Shown here: positions 1 through 10,635 of the stretch, piece after piece | Layout of the letters: every line of letters begins with the position of its first letter | Numbering within the stretch: the stretch's first letter is position 1 | Assembly: GCA_037954665.1 (NCBI GenBank) | Contig: JBBMOL010000057.1 | Span: 4,340,001 to 4,404,000, forward strand | DNA: 64,000 nucleotides | Reading direction: 5' to 3' | DNA from: Laguncularia racemosa | Lineage: Eukaryota > Streptophyta > Magnoliopsida > Myrtales > Combretaceae | The notes under the pieces: generated by a model | Seen by the model: the letters and a program-made list of their open reading frames with translations, nothing else | What the model was told of the DNA's origin: nothing | Databases searched by the model: none | Position numbers and translations under genes: made by a program

Positions 1-1277
1 AGCAAAATAATTGATTTAAACAAGAGAAATCCATCATTGAACTTCTGGTGCCCATTGTTCTGACCATACTGAAATTTGTAACTAGTATATCTAGTTGAAA
101 TTTAGTAGTTAATCTAAATACAACAGATTTTTAATCCCAGTGTTTAACAATAGAAAACAATACTTAGTCCATAAGGAAAAACATTCATTTAAACTTCATT
201 GGTTATTAGCAAGTATCATCTCCCTCAATTTTACTTCTCTAAACAAGATAACAAGGAGTGAAAGCATATGGTATCCATTTTTTCCTAGAATTTCTCCCCC
301 TTTTTTTTTTTTTTTATATATATATGTTTTATTTGCCTTGATTGGCAGCGGAGTGAGACTTCACTCTTCTAAGGGACCAAAGCTCGCCCATGTCAACCTG
401 ACTTGCATTAAGGTACTAATATTTTTTCCTTTCCGCCCTTCTCGTTATTGTGAGTTCATTGAGTCGGCACATCCTGGGCTCATCGCCTAAGTGACCAGGT
501 TTTAAAGGGACCCCTACGAACTCTTCCTCACACTAACATTTAAGATTGGATACTCTTAACTCACTTTCCTGAGTTATTGGAGTAAAGGCTTTTTTTTTTT
601 TTTTTTTTTTTTTAAGGGATCACTAAGTAAAATATTTCCTTTACCTCTTTCACTAGGTGTTAAGGTATTCTCAAAGAAATTTCAAGAGAGATTTATCCCA
701 ACCAATTTTTCCTTGAAGTAAACTTGCTTGTTTTTTCAACTTAAGGACTCAATCTCAAGTTCAAAGGCTAAACATAGGGTAAACCCATTCTCTAGAGATT
801 TTACTATTAAATTTTAACTATGTAAACTAATTACAACAGTTGGCGAGTGGGGCACCAATCTAAGTCAATTTCAAGATTCCATTGATGGTAAACACTTAAG
901 GACATAAATAAAGCATGGGATTTGTAAGCTCATGATGTGTGCAATCATTATAATTCTACATTTATAATCCCTTCCCCACATTTAAATTGGACAATGTCCT
1001 CATTGTTCCTAATATATCACAAAATTAAGGGAACGAATGTCAATGTAGAAATTGAAATACTGGTACTTCCCTGGTGTAAAATTGTTCATCAAGAAGAAAA
1101 TTCCTCCTAAAATGTCTGTCATCCTTGGAGTGTCTTGATTGCACCGGCGGCTCTTATCCAACCTTGAATTAGTTTTTTTTTTTTTTTTTTTAAACAACAC
1201 TAGTGTATATACTTTTTGAGCATGGGCTGCCTCCCATGAAGCGCTTAGTTTATAGTCGCTAGCCCGACTTTTCCTGT
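1..1277 (-). other. Non-coding 3' internal region of the Athila-like element
   Basis: This stretch between the pol stop and the missing 3' LTR has no convincing frame in the element's direction. It holds several T-rich runs (about 298-316, 588-612 and 1172-1190), which are A-runs in the element's sense. Long non-coding tails after pol are usual for Athila elements, some of which carry an env-like frame here; none is visible. The short frames at 140-490 and 1009-1281 are low-complexity and unsupported. Confidence 0.7.
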
Positions 1278-4200
1278 TCAAGTTCTTGAATCTCCTAAAT
1301 CCACAGTTGTGGCGTTTCTATCAACATGTTCCCCTTCATAGTAATGTTTGAGAAGATAACCGTTTACTTTGAAAGTACGGTTGTCTTCTGCCTTCAACTC
1401 AACTGCACCATAAGGAAACACATTAACAATTTCAAATGGTCCAGACCATCGTGATTTCAACTTACCTGGGAATAGCTTCAATCGAGAGTTGTACAATAAA
1501 ACTCTTTGACCAGGCAAGAACTCCCGCTGTAAGATGTTCTTATCATGCCATCGCTTTGCTCTCTCCTTGTAAATTCTCGCATTTTCATATGCTTCCTCTC
1601 TCATCTCAGCCATTTGATTCAATTGGAGCAACCTCTTTTCACCTGCAGCTTGCAACTCAAAGTTAAGATATTTTATGGCCCAGTATGCCTTGTGCTCAAG
1701 CTCCACGGGTAGGTGACATGATTTACCATAAACAATCTTGTAGGGGGACATTCCAATAGGTGTTTTAAAAGCTGTTCTATAAGCCCACAATGCATCATCA
1801 AGTTTTAAAGACCAATCCTTTCGGGATGCATTGACAGTTTTCTCTAAGATTCGCTTAATTTCCCTATTGGATACCTCAACCTGTCCACATGTTTGTGGAT
1901 GATAAGGGGTGGCAATTTTGTGAGTAACTCCATATTTTAATAATAATTTCTCAAATTGCCTGTTACAAAAATGTGTTCCCCCATCACTTATTATAGCTCT
2001 AGGTACCCCAAATCTTGAAAATATATTCTTTTTCAAAAATTTAATGACAACCCTACTGTCATTAGTTTGTAGAGCAACTGCCTCTACCCATTTCGAAACA
2101 TAATCAACAGCTAAAAGAATATATTTGTTTGAAAAAGATGAGGGAAAGGGACCCATAAAGTCGATTCCCCAAACGTCAAAAAGTTCAATTACAAGTATAT
2201 TATTTTGTGGTAATTCATGTCTTCTTGAAATATTGCCAGTCCTTTGGCATTGAGCACAAGTCATAATGAAGTTCCTGCAATCATGAAACAAACTGGGCCA
2301 ATAAAATCCGCAAGATAAAATTTTTGCTACTGTTCTTTCTACCCCAAAGTGACCTCCTGTTTCTTTGGAGTGACAGTGCTGTATTATGCTAAGCTGTTCA
2401 ATTTTAGGCACACATCGTCTAATTACTTGGTCAGCACAGGATTTAAACAAATACGGCTCATCCCAAAAATAATTCTTCACGTCATGCAAAAATTTCTTTT
2501 TCTGTTGGAATGACAAACCATATGGTATGATTTTTCTAACCAAGTAATTAACTATGTCGGCATACCAAGGTAATTCATGGATGTCTATTGCATGCAAATG
2601 CTCATCAGGGAATTTTTCATTGATGGGTGTTTCTAAACAATTATATTCCAAACGTGATAAATGATCAGCAACCACATTTTCACTTCCCTTTTTATCCTTA
2701 ATTTCTAAGTCAAATTCTTGCAGCAATAGAATCCAACGAATTAACCTGGGTTTAGCATCAGCTTTAGCAAATAAATACTTAAGAGCAGCATGATCTGTGT
2801 ATACTATTACTTTAGAACCTATCAAGTAAGACCTAAACTTGTCACATGCAAATATCACTGCTAATAGCTCTTTTTCTGTTGTGGCATAGTTTTTCTGGGC
2901 CTCGTTCAAGGTTCTACTTGCATAGTATATAGCATGAAAGATCTTACCTCTTCTTTGCCCTAGTACTGCCCCCACGGCATAGTCACTAGCATCACACATC
3001 AGCTCAAATGGAATCTCCCAATTTGGTGCAACAATCACTGGTGCAGAGCTGAGCTTCTCCTTCAATATATTGAATGCCTGCAAACAATTTTCATCAAACA
3101 CAAAAGTAGAGTCTTTTTCAAGTAAATTACACAGAGGTCTAGAGATTTTAGAGAAGTCCCTGATAAATCTCCTGTAAAAGCCAGCATGTCCCAAGAAGCT
3201 CCTGACTCCTTTTACTGAAGTGGGTGGTGGCAACTTCTCTATTACTTCCACTTTTGCCTTGTCAACTTCAATCCCTTTTTCTGACACCTTGTGACCTAAC
3301 ACTATTCCCTCTCGTACCATAAAATGGCATTTCTCCCAATTTAGAAGTAGGTTAGTTTCCTTACATCTTTTAAGCACACAACCTAAATTTTTCAAACATG
3401 ATTCAAATGACTTCCCAAAAACAGAGAAGTCATCCATAAATATTTCAATAAAATTCTCTAACATGTCAGAAAATATAGACATCATACACCTCTGAAAAGT
3501 AGCAGGTGCATTACAAAGACCAAAGGGCATTCTCCTAAATGCAAAAGTACCATAGGGACAAGTAAATGTGGTTTTCTCCTGATCCTCGGACGCTATATGA
3601 ATTTGATTATACCCAGAATAACCATCAAGGAAACAGTAATAATCATGCCCTGCGAGTTTTTCTAACATCTGATCAATGAAAGGTAAGGGAAAGTGGTCTT
3701 TACGGGTGGCATTATTCAATTTTCTATAATCTATGCAAACTCGCCACCCTGTCACAGTACGGGTTGGGATCAATTCATTGGCATCATTCTTTACCACTGT
3801 CATGCCACCTTTCTTTGGTACAACTTGGACAGGACTAACCCATTTACTATCAGAAATTGGAAAAATAATGCCTGCATCTAACAATTTAAGCACTTCCTTT
3901 TTTACAACTTCCTTAAGAGTTGGGTTAAGTCTTCTTTGTGGTTGTACTGTAGGTTTACACTCAGCTTCAAGAAATATCCTATGAGTACACATTAAAGGGC
4001 TAATTCCCTTAATATCCGCAATGGTCCACCCGATAGCTTCCTTATGTTCTCTAAGAACATCCAAAAGTTGTTGCTCTTGATCACCTGTCAAAGAAGAAGA
4101 AATGATAATTGGCAAAGTATCATTTGTTCCAAGATAAGCATACTTTAAATGACCAGGCAAAGGTTTAAGTTCAAGCACCGGGGGTTGTGTCAATGATGGC

Positions 4201-6566
4201 ATCGGTTTCTTCTCAGTGGTCCCCAGCTCCTCATAGTGTCGAGTCTTGAATTCATAAACTTGTTCAACACGTTCTTCTTGGGGTTCATCTTCACCATCAC
4301 TCCAATCATCTAAATCCCTAAGAACTGACTCCATCGTGTCCACACCTGCATTCTCTTCCATGAACTCAGAGGAAAGCTCATCAACACTATCAATAGTGTA
4401 ACACGATTTACAGTCATCAAATTTCTTTGTAGCCTCATACACATTAAACGTGACTTGTTCATCCATAACTCTTAAAGTAAGCTTACCTTGTTCCACATCA
4501 ATTAAGGCTTTACCTGTTGCAAGGAATGGTCTGCCAAGGATCATGGGTACCTCTTTATCCTCCTCCATCTCCAAGACTATAAAGTCAACTGGAAAGATGA
4601 ATTTATCTACTTTCACTAGGACATTTTCCACAATCCCTCTTGGGTATTTGATGCTCCTATCAGCAAGTTGCAAGGTAACATGAGTTCCCTTGCACTCTCC
4701 AAGTCCCAATTTCCTAAAAATAGATAGAGGCATTAAATTTATACTTGCTCCAGAGTCAATAAGAACTTTATCAAAATGAAAATTGCCTATGGTGCAAGGA
4801 ACAGTAAAACTCCCCTGATCTCTTTGTTTTCTTGGCAAACTAGGTACATCATTCTGTAAGATCATTGAACATTCCCCTGTAAGCATCACCGGTTCATTCC
4901 CTTCAATCTTCCTCTTCTTTGTGAGTAAATCCTTCATGAACCTAGCATATGATGGCATCTGCTGAAGTGCTTCTGCAAAAGGAATGTTAATTTGCAATTT
5001 TTTAAAGACTTCTAAAAATTTAGCAAATTGTGAATCCAATTGTTGTTGCTTCAGCCTTCCTGGGAAAGGAATAGGAGGAACATATGCTTTCACTTTTGGT
5101 GAATTTTTCTTTGATTCCTCTTCCTTTTGTTTCCCTTTATCTTTTTCCAGGTTAACCTCCTCTTCCTCAAGTTTCTTATCAACCAATTCCTTACCACTTC
5201 TTAACATAATAGCATTTACACCCTTAGGATTTTGCTCAGTATTGCTAGGTAAAGACCCAGATGGTCTATTACTCAACTGTTGAGACATTTGACTAAGCTG
5301 ATTTTCAAGATTCCTAATGGTGGCTTGTTGATTTTGCAACATTGTGTCAGTCTTTTGCATATAACTTATCATGAGTTCTTCCATTTTAGACTGACCTTGC
5401 TGAGAAGAGGTATTATGATTAGGATATTGTTGATGGGGAGTATTATGATTAGGACCTTGCTTTTGAAATCCAGGAGGTTTAAGTACATTGTTATCATTTC
5501 TCCATGAGAAATTTGGATGATTACGCCACCCTGGATTGTAGGTGTTTGAATAAGGTCCTTGATTACCTCTTTGGAAATTGTTGACAAAATTTACTTGCTC
5601 TCCATGGGATGAGGAGGAAAAGTTTCCAGATGGGCACTCAAGAGTTGAGTGTGGTCCTGAGCATAACTCACAACAAGAAATTTGATTAACATTGAAAGAA
5701 GGTGTAGAGGTAAGTTTACTTACCTGGGCGGTAAGAGCAGAAATCTGAGCTGTTAAGGTGTCCATGTCATTGACAGATGCCACTCTAGACTTACCTCTTT
5801 CATGTTGCCAATTATGTGCACTAGAGGCCATTTCATCTATCAAAGCACTAGCCTCATCATATGTCTTACTCATTAGTGCACCACCAGAAGCAGCATCTAC
5901 CAGAGATCTCAATGTGTCATCTAAACTGAGATAGAATATCTCAATAAGGAGATTATCAGGTAATCCATGATGGGGGCATTTTCTAATTGCCTCCTTGAAT
6001 CTTTCCCATGCTTCATAAAGTGATTCACCACTAAACTTACTGAAGTTTGTGATGTCATTTCTTAACCTAGCAGTTCTAGCTGGTGGAAAAAATCTCCTTA
6101 AAAATTTAGATGAGAGATCTACCCAAGTGGTTACAGAGTCTTGTGGCAATGAATTGTACCAAGCCCTAGCTTTTTCTCTAAGTGAAAACGGAAAAAGTTG
6201 TAGCCTAATTACATCATCAGATACATTATTCATTTTCACTGTATTACAATATTGAAGAAATACTGCAATATGCTCATCAGGACTCTCATTTGGATATCCT
6301 CCAAATTGATTTGATTGAACCATTTGAACGAGTGCTGGTTTTAACTCGAAATTATTAGCCTGAATTGTTGGTCTTCTAATTGCAGGACCTGAAACAACAG
6401 GTATCGTGTATTCCCGAAGTGCTCTACCAACACCTTGAATCTGATTGTTGTTCTCATCTGCCATGTTCTCTTCTTCCTTTCTCCTCTGCTCTCTTCTAAG
6501 TTGTCGCAAAGTGCGTTCTATCTCAAGATTAATTGGTAGAAGTTCAGCACTTCTACTCCTGCGCAT
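1278..6566 (-). CDS. Athila-type gag-pol polyprotein (gag, protease, RT, RNase H, integrase)
   Basis: An uninterrupted frame of 1762 residues encodes the whole replication machinery of a Ty3/gypsy element. Gag occupies about residues 70-290, followed by a short zinc-knuckle-like motif (C299-x2-C302-x3-H306-x4-C311). The aspartic protease has DSGAS at 604-608. Reverse transcriptase covers about 880-1060, with catalytic FMDD at 1043-1046. RNase H begins near 1185 (CDASDYAVGA) and has YTDHA near 1256-1260. Integrase has an HHCC-like zinc region near 1397-1440 and catalytic D1469, D1528 and E1564 (D-x35-E). The start MRRSRS lies about 115 bases after the primer site and no better upstream ATG is seen. 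Every catalytic motif looked for is present, so this copy may be young or recently active. Transcription would start in the 5' LTR (TATA 7310-7317). Confidence 0.93.
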   Translation of the reverse strand: MRRSRSAELLPINLEIERTLRQLRREQRRKEEENMADENNNQIQGVGRALREYTIPVVSGPAIRRPTIQANNFELKPALVQMVQSNQFGGYPNESPDEHIAVFLQYCNTVKMNNVSDDVIRLQLFPFSLREKARAWYNSLPQDSVTTWVDLSSKFLRRFFPPARTARLRNDITNFSKFSGESLYEAWERFKEAIRKCPHHGLPDNLLIEIFYLSLDDTLRSLVDAASGGALMSKTYDEASALIDEMASSAHNWQHERGKSRVASVNDMDTLTAQISALTAQVSKLTSTPSFNVNQISCCELCSGPHSTLECPSGNFSSSSHGEQVNFVNNFQRGNQGPYSNTYNPGWRNHPNFSWRNDNNVLKPPGFQKQGPNHNTPHQQYPNHNTSSQQGQSKMEELMISYMQKTDTMLQNQQATIRNLENQLSQMSQQLSNRPSGSLPSNTEQNPKGVNAIMLRSGKELVDKKLEEEEVNLEKDKGKQKEEESKKNSPKVKAYVPPIPFPGRLKQQQLDSQFAKFLEVFKKLQINIPFAEALQQMPSYARFMKDLLTKKRKIEGNEPVMLTGECSMILQNDVPSLPRKQRDQGSFTVPCTIGNFHFDKVLIDSGASINLMPLSIFRKLGLGECKGTHVTLQLADRSIKYPRGIVENVLVKVDKFIFPVDFIVLEMEEDKEVPMILGRPFLATGKALIDVEQGKLTLRVMDEQVTFNVYEATKKFDDCKSCYTIDSVDELSSEFMEENAGVDTMESVLRDLDDWSDGEDEPQEERVEQVYEFKTRHYEELGTTEKKPMPSLTQPPVLELKPLPGHLKYAYLGTNDTLPIIISSSLTGDQEQQLLDVLREHKEAIGWTIADIKGISPLMCTHRIFLEAECKPTVQPQRRLNPTLKEVVKKEVLKLLDAGIIFPISDSKWVSPVQVVPKKGGMTVVKNDANELIPTRTVTGWRVCIDYRKLNNATRKDHFPLPFIDQMLEKLAGHDYYCFLDGYSGYNQIHIASEDQEKTTFTCPYGTFAFRRMPFGLCNAPATFQRCMMSIFSDMLENFIEIFMDDFSVFGKSFESCLKNLGCVLKRCKETNLLLNWEKCHFMVREGIVLGHKVSEKGIEVDKAKVEVIEKLPPPTSVKGVRSFLGHAGFYRRFIRDFSKISRPLCNLLEKDSTFVFDENCLQAFNILKEKLSSAPVIVAPNWEIPFELMCDASDYAVGAVLGQRRGKIFHAIYYASRTLNEAQKNYATTEKELLAVIFACDKFRSYLIGSKVIVYTDHAALKYLFAKADAKPRLIRWILLLQEFDLEIKDKKGSENVVADHLSRLEYNCLETPINEKFPDEHLHAIDIHELPWYADIVNYLVRKIIPYGLSFQQKKKFLHDVKNYFWDEPYLFKSCADQVIRRCVPKIEQLSIIQHCHSKETGGHFGVERTVAKILSCGFYWPSLFHDCRNFIMTCAQCQRTGNISRRHELPQNNILVIELFDVWGIDFMGPFPSSFSNKYILLAVDYVSKWVEAVALQTNDSRVVIKFLKKNIFSRFGVPRAIISDGGTHFCNRQFEKLLLKYGVTHKIATPYHPQTCGQVEVSNREIKRILEKTVNASRKDWSLKLDDALWAYRTAFKTPIGMSPYKIVYGKSCHLPVELEHKAYWAIKYLNFELQAAGEKRLLQLNQMAEMREEAYENARIYKERAKRWHDKNILQREFLPGQRVLLYNSRLKLFPGKLKSRWSGPFEIVNVFPYGAVELKAEDNRTFKVNGYLLKHYYEGEHVDRNATTVDLGDSRT

Positions 6567-6680
6567 AAAAAGAACCTTAAAGAGAATGGAAAACGATCAC
6601 ACAAAGATAAGAAAAATTAAATAACAAAATAATTGTGCCTAAATTACCAACAGAATTACGAAATCTAATATCTATTAGTT

Positions 6681-6697
6681 CCCCGGCAACGGCGCCA
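6681..6697 (-). other. Primer-binding site, tRNA-Asp type
   Basis: On the minus strand the site reads TGGCGCCGTTGCCGGGG, complementary to the 3' end of plant tRNA-Asp plus CCA. This is the usual minus-strand primer of Athila elements. It starts six bases after the LTR end. Confidence 0.9.
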
Positions 6698-7309
6698 AAA
6701 ACTTGATACGCTCAGAACGTATATATAAAATGGGAGCGTAAATTGCAGCAAGTGCACTGGTCGTATCAAGTAATAAAGTGGTGAAAAGTAAGGTTGTCGA
6801 TCCCTCGAGGAACCAATAGAGTACTAGATCTATGGCAATTCTTATCAATATCTAGGTGATTAAAAAGGGGTTTTGAAATGTCTAATCTAAAAATTTAACT
6901 TAAAGCAACAAGGAAAATTTTATGAAGAATCTATCAATTATGAACAAGGGAAATTTAGAACATTATAGTATGAATTGCATAAAAACAATTGAAATAAATA
7001 GGTGCAATGGAATTCATATTAAACAACAAGATTAAACTAATAAATGGCATAAAAGAAAATAAAGTAAATGGAACAATTGCTATAATCTTCAAGAGCTTCA
7101 ATCTTCCAAAATGACTCCTTGAATTCTTCAATTGAAAGCAAACTTCAACAAAATGACATTCTTTCTTCAAACTAAACTTTGGAAAAATCTAAAGTACCTA
7201 AGGAAATTCTAATGAGGCTAGAACAAAGAAGAAGAAAAAGAATTCTAAACAAAAGAAAGGATGGATTCTCCAACAAAAAGGGATCCTCCCAAGGTTCACA
7301 CAAGGGGTC

Positions 7310-7317
7310 TATTTATA
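7310..7317 (-). promoter_or_regulatory. TATA box of the Athila-like LTR
   Basis: TATAAATA on the minus strand, followed by GACCCCTTG, lies about 400 bases into the LTR and is the only strong TATA match there. It would set the U3/R boundary about 30 bases further on. Confidence 0.65.
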
Positions 7318-7426
7318 GATCCAAAGAGGAGGGGGATGAGGTGGATCTGATGAGGATTTGAGTCAGCAAATTAATTAAGATATGATTTTGGAGAGATTCT
7401 TGCAATGGATATCCGGGGAGTAATGA

Positions 7427-7516
7427 AGGCCGGCTCAAGGCCGGTTTAAAGGCCGACGGCTTTACTTCTTTTTGAGGCCGGTTTAATATAGGCCGGCTCA
7501 AGGCCGGCGGCCTTCA
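7427..7516. repeat. GGCCGG repeat cluster in the Athila-like U3
   Basis: GGCCGG or GGCCG recurs about seven times in 90 bases, including two copies of GGCCGGCTCAAGGCCGG, in otherwise AT-rich DNA. The cluster lies about 110-200 bases upstream of the LTR TATA box, where tandem enhancer-like repeats are often found in retroelements. Confidence 0.75.
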
Positions 7517-7779
7517 GTGTAATCCTTCTCTCACTTCTTCAATTTTGTGAAAAACTCCTCCAATTAACTTGTAATTTACTTTTGGGTCCTCAAAACCTGT
7601 ATTTTCACAAAAAAAACACCATTAAGTATCATTTCTTTATATTTTCTTATAATATTGAAATAAATTTAATATAAGTCCAAAAGAAAATATAAGTATAATG
7701 TGATCTTATCACTTTATAAGATTCATAATCTTAATAAGTAATAATATATAAAATTGAATAAAAGAACTATTTGTATCGT

Positions 7780-9710
7780 ACCATTTCAAATGCACTCCAA
7801 TTCCGCTCACAACCTGAAGAACTACAAGTCAAACTTAAAACACGAATAGCAAACTTTTGTAGTTCTGGGCATTCATCTCCATATGAATCCCACCATTTAG
7901 CTGGAGCTTTTTTGTTTCTTACTAACCTTGCAGCTTCAATGCCAAATAGTCCCTTAGCATCCTTAAATCTTTCAAGCTGCATATCAATCTTACACCTTTC
8001 TGTTGGATTAGAAACCATACGCTCTATGCAACCATAGAATCTAATCTTAACATCGGCATCAACTTTAAAATCATCACTATAATGATAATGGGGATTTAAA
8101 TAATAAGTTGCAGCATATAATGGTCTATGAAGTTGAAGCTCCCATCTCTTGTCAATAATCTTGAAGATAGGTTCATAACTATATTAAATAAATATGATTT
8201 CAATTTAGAAATGAAACTTTAAAATTAGTACTAAAGAAAATATATATATACATATATATATAAAGCTAACAAGTTACGATTTTACCTTTTCTTCACATTG
8301 TTGAAGTTTGCTTTAATTTTCTGCTTAGCACGATCCATTTCTGGATAAATGAAACCCATAGCTGGTTAATCATCAGAATCCACTAATCTAAGCACTTTAA
8401 TTAAGGGAAATGCAACTTTAAGGCAAACAATAACATTATTCCAAAACCTACTATCCATCTGCTTTCCATCACTTGTGGTCGAATACTTACATGATTTCCA
8501 ATGACTAGAAGTGAACATCATCATCAATGCACTTTTCAACTCACTAAGGCAACCTAATGTCAAATACGAAGTGGCAAAACGAGTTGCACCAGGTCTAATC
8601 AAGTCCCTCCCTTTAATGTATCTTCTCAAAATTGAGATAAGTATAGTCCTGGAATAAATTATGTAGTAATTCGCCTTCTTTTTGCAATTGTCCCCTGATG
8701 GATCTTCAAATTCTTCTCAAAGTCTTCCAAGATCAAATCGATGCAATGTGCAGTACAAGGTGTCCAATATAAGCATTTTCTCTTCTCCATCAATTTTTCT
8801 CCTGCTGCTTTATAATTTGCAGCATTATCTGTAATAACTTGTATAACATTTTCCTCTCCAACCTTCTCTACAATATCATCTAACATTGCCAAAACTTTGT
8901 CAGTTGTCTTGGATACATTAGAAGCATCTATAGATGATAAGAAGACCGTTCCTTTAGAGCTATTAACTAAGAAATTGCATATGGAACACCTCTTTCTATC
9001 AGTCCATGCATCAAACATAATAGAGCAACCTGTTTTTTTCCATTCAGCTTTGTAGTCATTAAATAATTCCATTGTTCGAGCTACTTCTTTCTTCAAACAA
9101 GTCACCCTTAGCTCATGATAAGAAGGAGGTTTAAGCCCACATCTATATCGACCAACCACTTGAAGCATCTTCACAAACTCTGGATTTGACATAGTTAAAT
9201 GGAATTGCACTAGTATAGAAAAAACGAGCAATTTGTTGGCTACATTCTTCTCTCAAATCTTTCTTCATGAATTGGTTAATTGTAACTTACGTTGCCCGTG
9301 TTCCACTTTGACAATTTTTTTTTTGGTTTCAGAAAGAAGTCCATGCAATTCCTTTCTTTTTTGTTTATCCCTGTTTGCTCCACCTCATTATCAGTATCAT
9401 TAGAATCTTCAATGCCATGAATTTGCTTTCTCTTCATTTCTGATAATTTTGCCGCTTTTAGCAACATTGTTAACATTTCATTTTTTACATCATCCGGGAC
9501 ATTGGTGCATGGCTCTACATCTTTACGCATACACCCCGAGTGATTCTTGAATCTGTAAATGCCTCCACTAACAAATTTATTACAATACTTACATTTAACT
9601 TTTTTCCCATTATTGTCTACATCAATTCCATGCTCCCAACCTACATCAGATCTACTTCCAAGTGAATTCTTTCTTTTCAAACTCTCTCTAGATGATTTGG
9701 AAGATGACAT
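7780..9710 (-). pseudogene. hAT-family transposase (BED / DUF659 / hAT dimerisation), degraded
   Basis: Pieces collinear with plant hAT transposases of the BED-DUF659 type lie end to end on the minus strand. A BED zinc finger (CKYCNKF...NHSGC) is at 9276-9710. The DUF659 core with MFDAWTDRK, ITDNAANYKAAGE and CTAHCIDLILEDF is at 8659-9231. RPGATRFATSYLTL is at 8366-8629. The C-terminal dimerisation region, ending CERNWSAFE, is at about 7782-8182 and is preceded by a plausible splice acceptor near 8183. Damage seen: a frame slip near 8665 and an in-frame TAA at 8366-8368, after which the frame continues (PAMGFIYPEMDRAK). Coding sequence stops after WSAFEM at a possible splice donor near 7783, about 70 bases before the Athila LTR. 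The remaining C-terminus would lie left of that element. Not functional as read. Confidence 0.8.
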
Positions 9711-9714
9711 TTTA

Positions 9715-10444
9715 ACTCAATCAATACTTAAAATCCTGTAAGAAAAAAAGAAAGAAAAAAGGAATAAAGAGAGCTATGGTAGAAAGTAGAAACTATAAAG
9801 TATTATTACATATTTACAAATTACATATATAAAGTAAATTACTCATGCTTATGCTCATGTAACAAGTAATTACTAATTAGAACTAGAAGAGATAGCAAGA
9901 AGAATAACTATAAAGCTTTTCTTTAAATCATCATCAAGAAAAGGAAAGTAAAACATAAAGGGTAACAAGCTTTATATTCTATAAGGCTAGAAAAATGAGT
10001 ATATTATAAATTTATAACTAAGTAATATAATCTCATTTCCAAATTATAACAATATAACTTAGCACACCACATGCTTAACCTAAACCCTCCAAATGCAACT
10101 TGTATGAAGGATTAAGTTTCTCTGGAATTGGCTTCATTGATATTTAAGCACATAATACATTTGGACGGGGTTGCAATAGTATCCCGATCAAAGAGCTTAC
10201 GAAGGGGATGAGTGGAATAGGGAGTCTACTGGATGGGGTGCAACTAGTGGAATTCCATTACTTAGCCTTAGGAGCGGAACATATTCCACTTTCAAACTCA
10301 AAGATTAAATAGCTAGCTTACTTAAAAATTTTTAACAGCTGAAAGTCTTTATATAAGTACCTGATAAGTACAAATTAACACTTGAATTGAGATCGGATAA
10401 GAAAACACGAAGAAAAATGCTTTTTGGAAGGAACAAGGGAAGAG
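9715..10444. other. AT-rich flank upstream of the hAT pseudogene
   Basis: There is no supported frame, RNA gene or recognisable repeat. By position this is the 5' flank or leader of the hAT gene at 7780-9710. Confidence 0.5.
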
Positions 10445-10635
10445 CACGGCCGTGTGTTAAGAAAATACGCCCACAGAAGCACACACGGTTAAAGGCACCG
10501 TCGTGTGTTGAGCTTGGAAAATCCACAGAAGCACATACGGTTGAGTACACGGTTGAAGGCACGACCGTGTGTTGAGCTTGGAAAATCTACAGAAACACAC
10601 ATGGTTGAGTACATGGTTGAAGGTACGGCCGTGTA
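10445..10635 (-). repeat. CACGGCCGTG-type tandem array (inverted copy)
   Basis: About three imperfect units with a period near 64 bp are seen. Read on the minus strand, each unit has a CACGGYCGTG-like core, then GCCTTCAACCGTGTA, a second ACCGT motif and GTGCTTCTG, followed by a more variable tail. The order and spacing match the arrays in the LTRs at 17426-17883 and 50776-51368, but the array lies in the opposite direction on the chromosome. Short frames across it are artefacts of the repeat. Confidence 0.75.

Larger units (their letters stand above)
1..7711 (-). mobile_element. Athila-like Ty3/gypsy retrotransposon, 3' LTR beyond left edge
   Basis: The element reads right to left: 5' LTR (6704-7711), primer-binding site (6681-6697), short leader, one gag-pol frame (1278-6566), then about 1.3 kb of non-coding 3' internal sequence running off the window. 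The gag sequence, the tRNA-Asp-type primer site and the long non-coding tail after integrase are known of the plant Athila lineage. No env-like frame is visible in the available tail. The right flank reads CTTTA at 7712-7716, which would be the target duplication, but the other copy is outside the window. The element lies inside what appears to be an intron of the hAT pseudogene to its right. Confidence 0.9.
6704..7711 (-). repeat. 5' LTR of the Athila-like element
   Basis: The LTR of about 1008 bp is bounded in the element's sense by TGATAAGATC at the right end and CGTATCA at the left end, giving TG...CA termini with a short inverted TGATA/TATCA repeat. It is followed after six bases by the primer-binding site. 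It contains a TATA box (7310-7317) and, upstream of it in U3, a GGCCGG repeat cluster (7427-7516). The partner LTR is outside the window, so divergence cannot be measured. Confidence 0.85.

Noticed and set aside
140..490. Plus-strand 116-codon frame at the left edge
   Set aside because: It is opposite the Athila 3' non-coding region, phenylalanine-rich from a T-run, and has no resemblance to env or any other protein.
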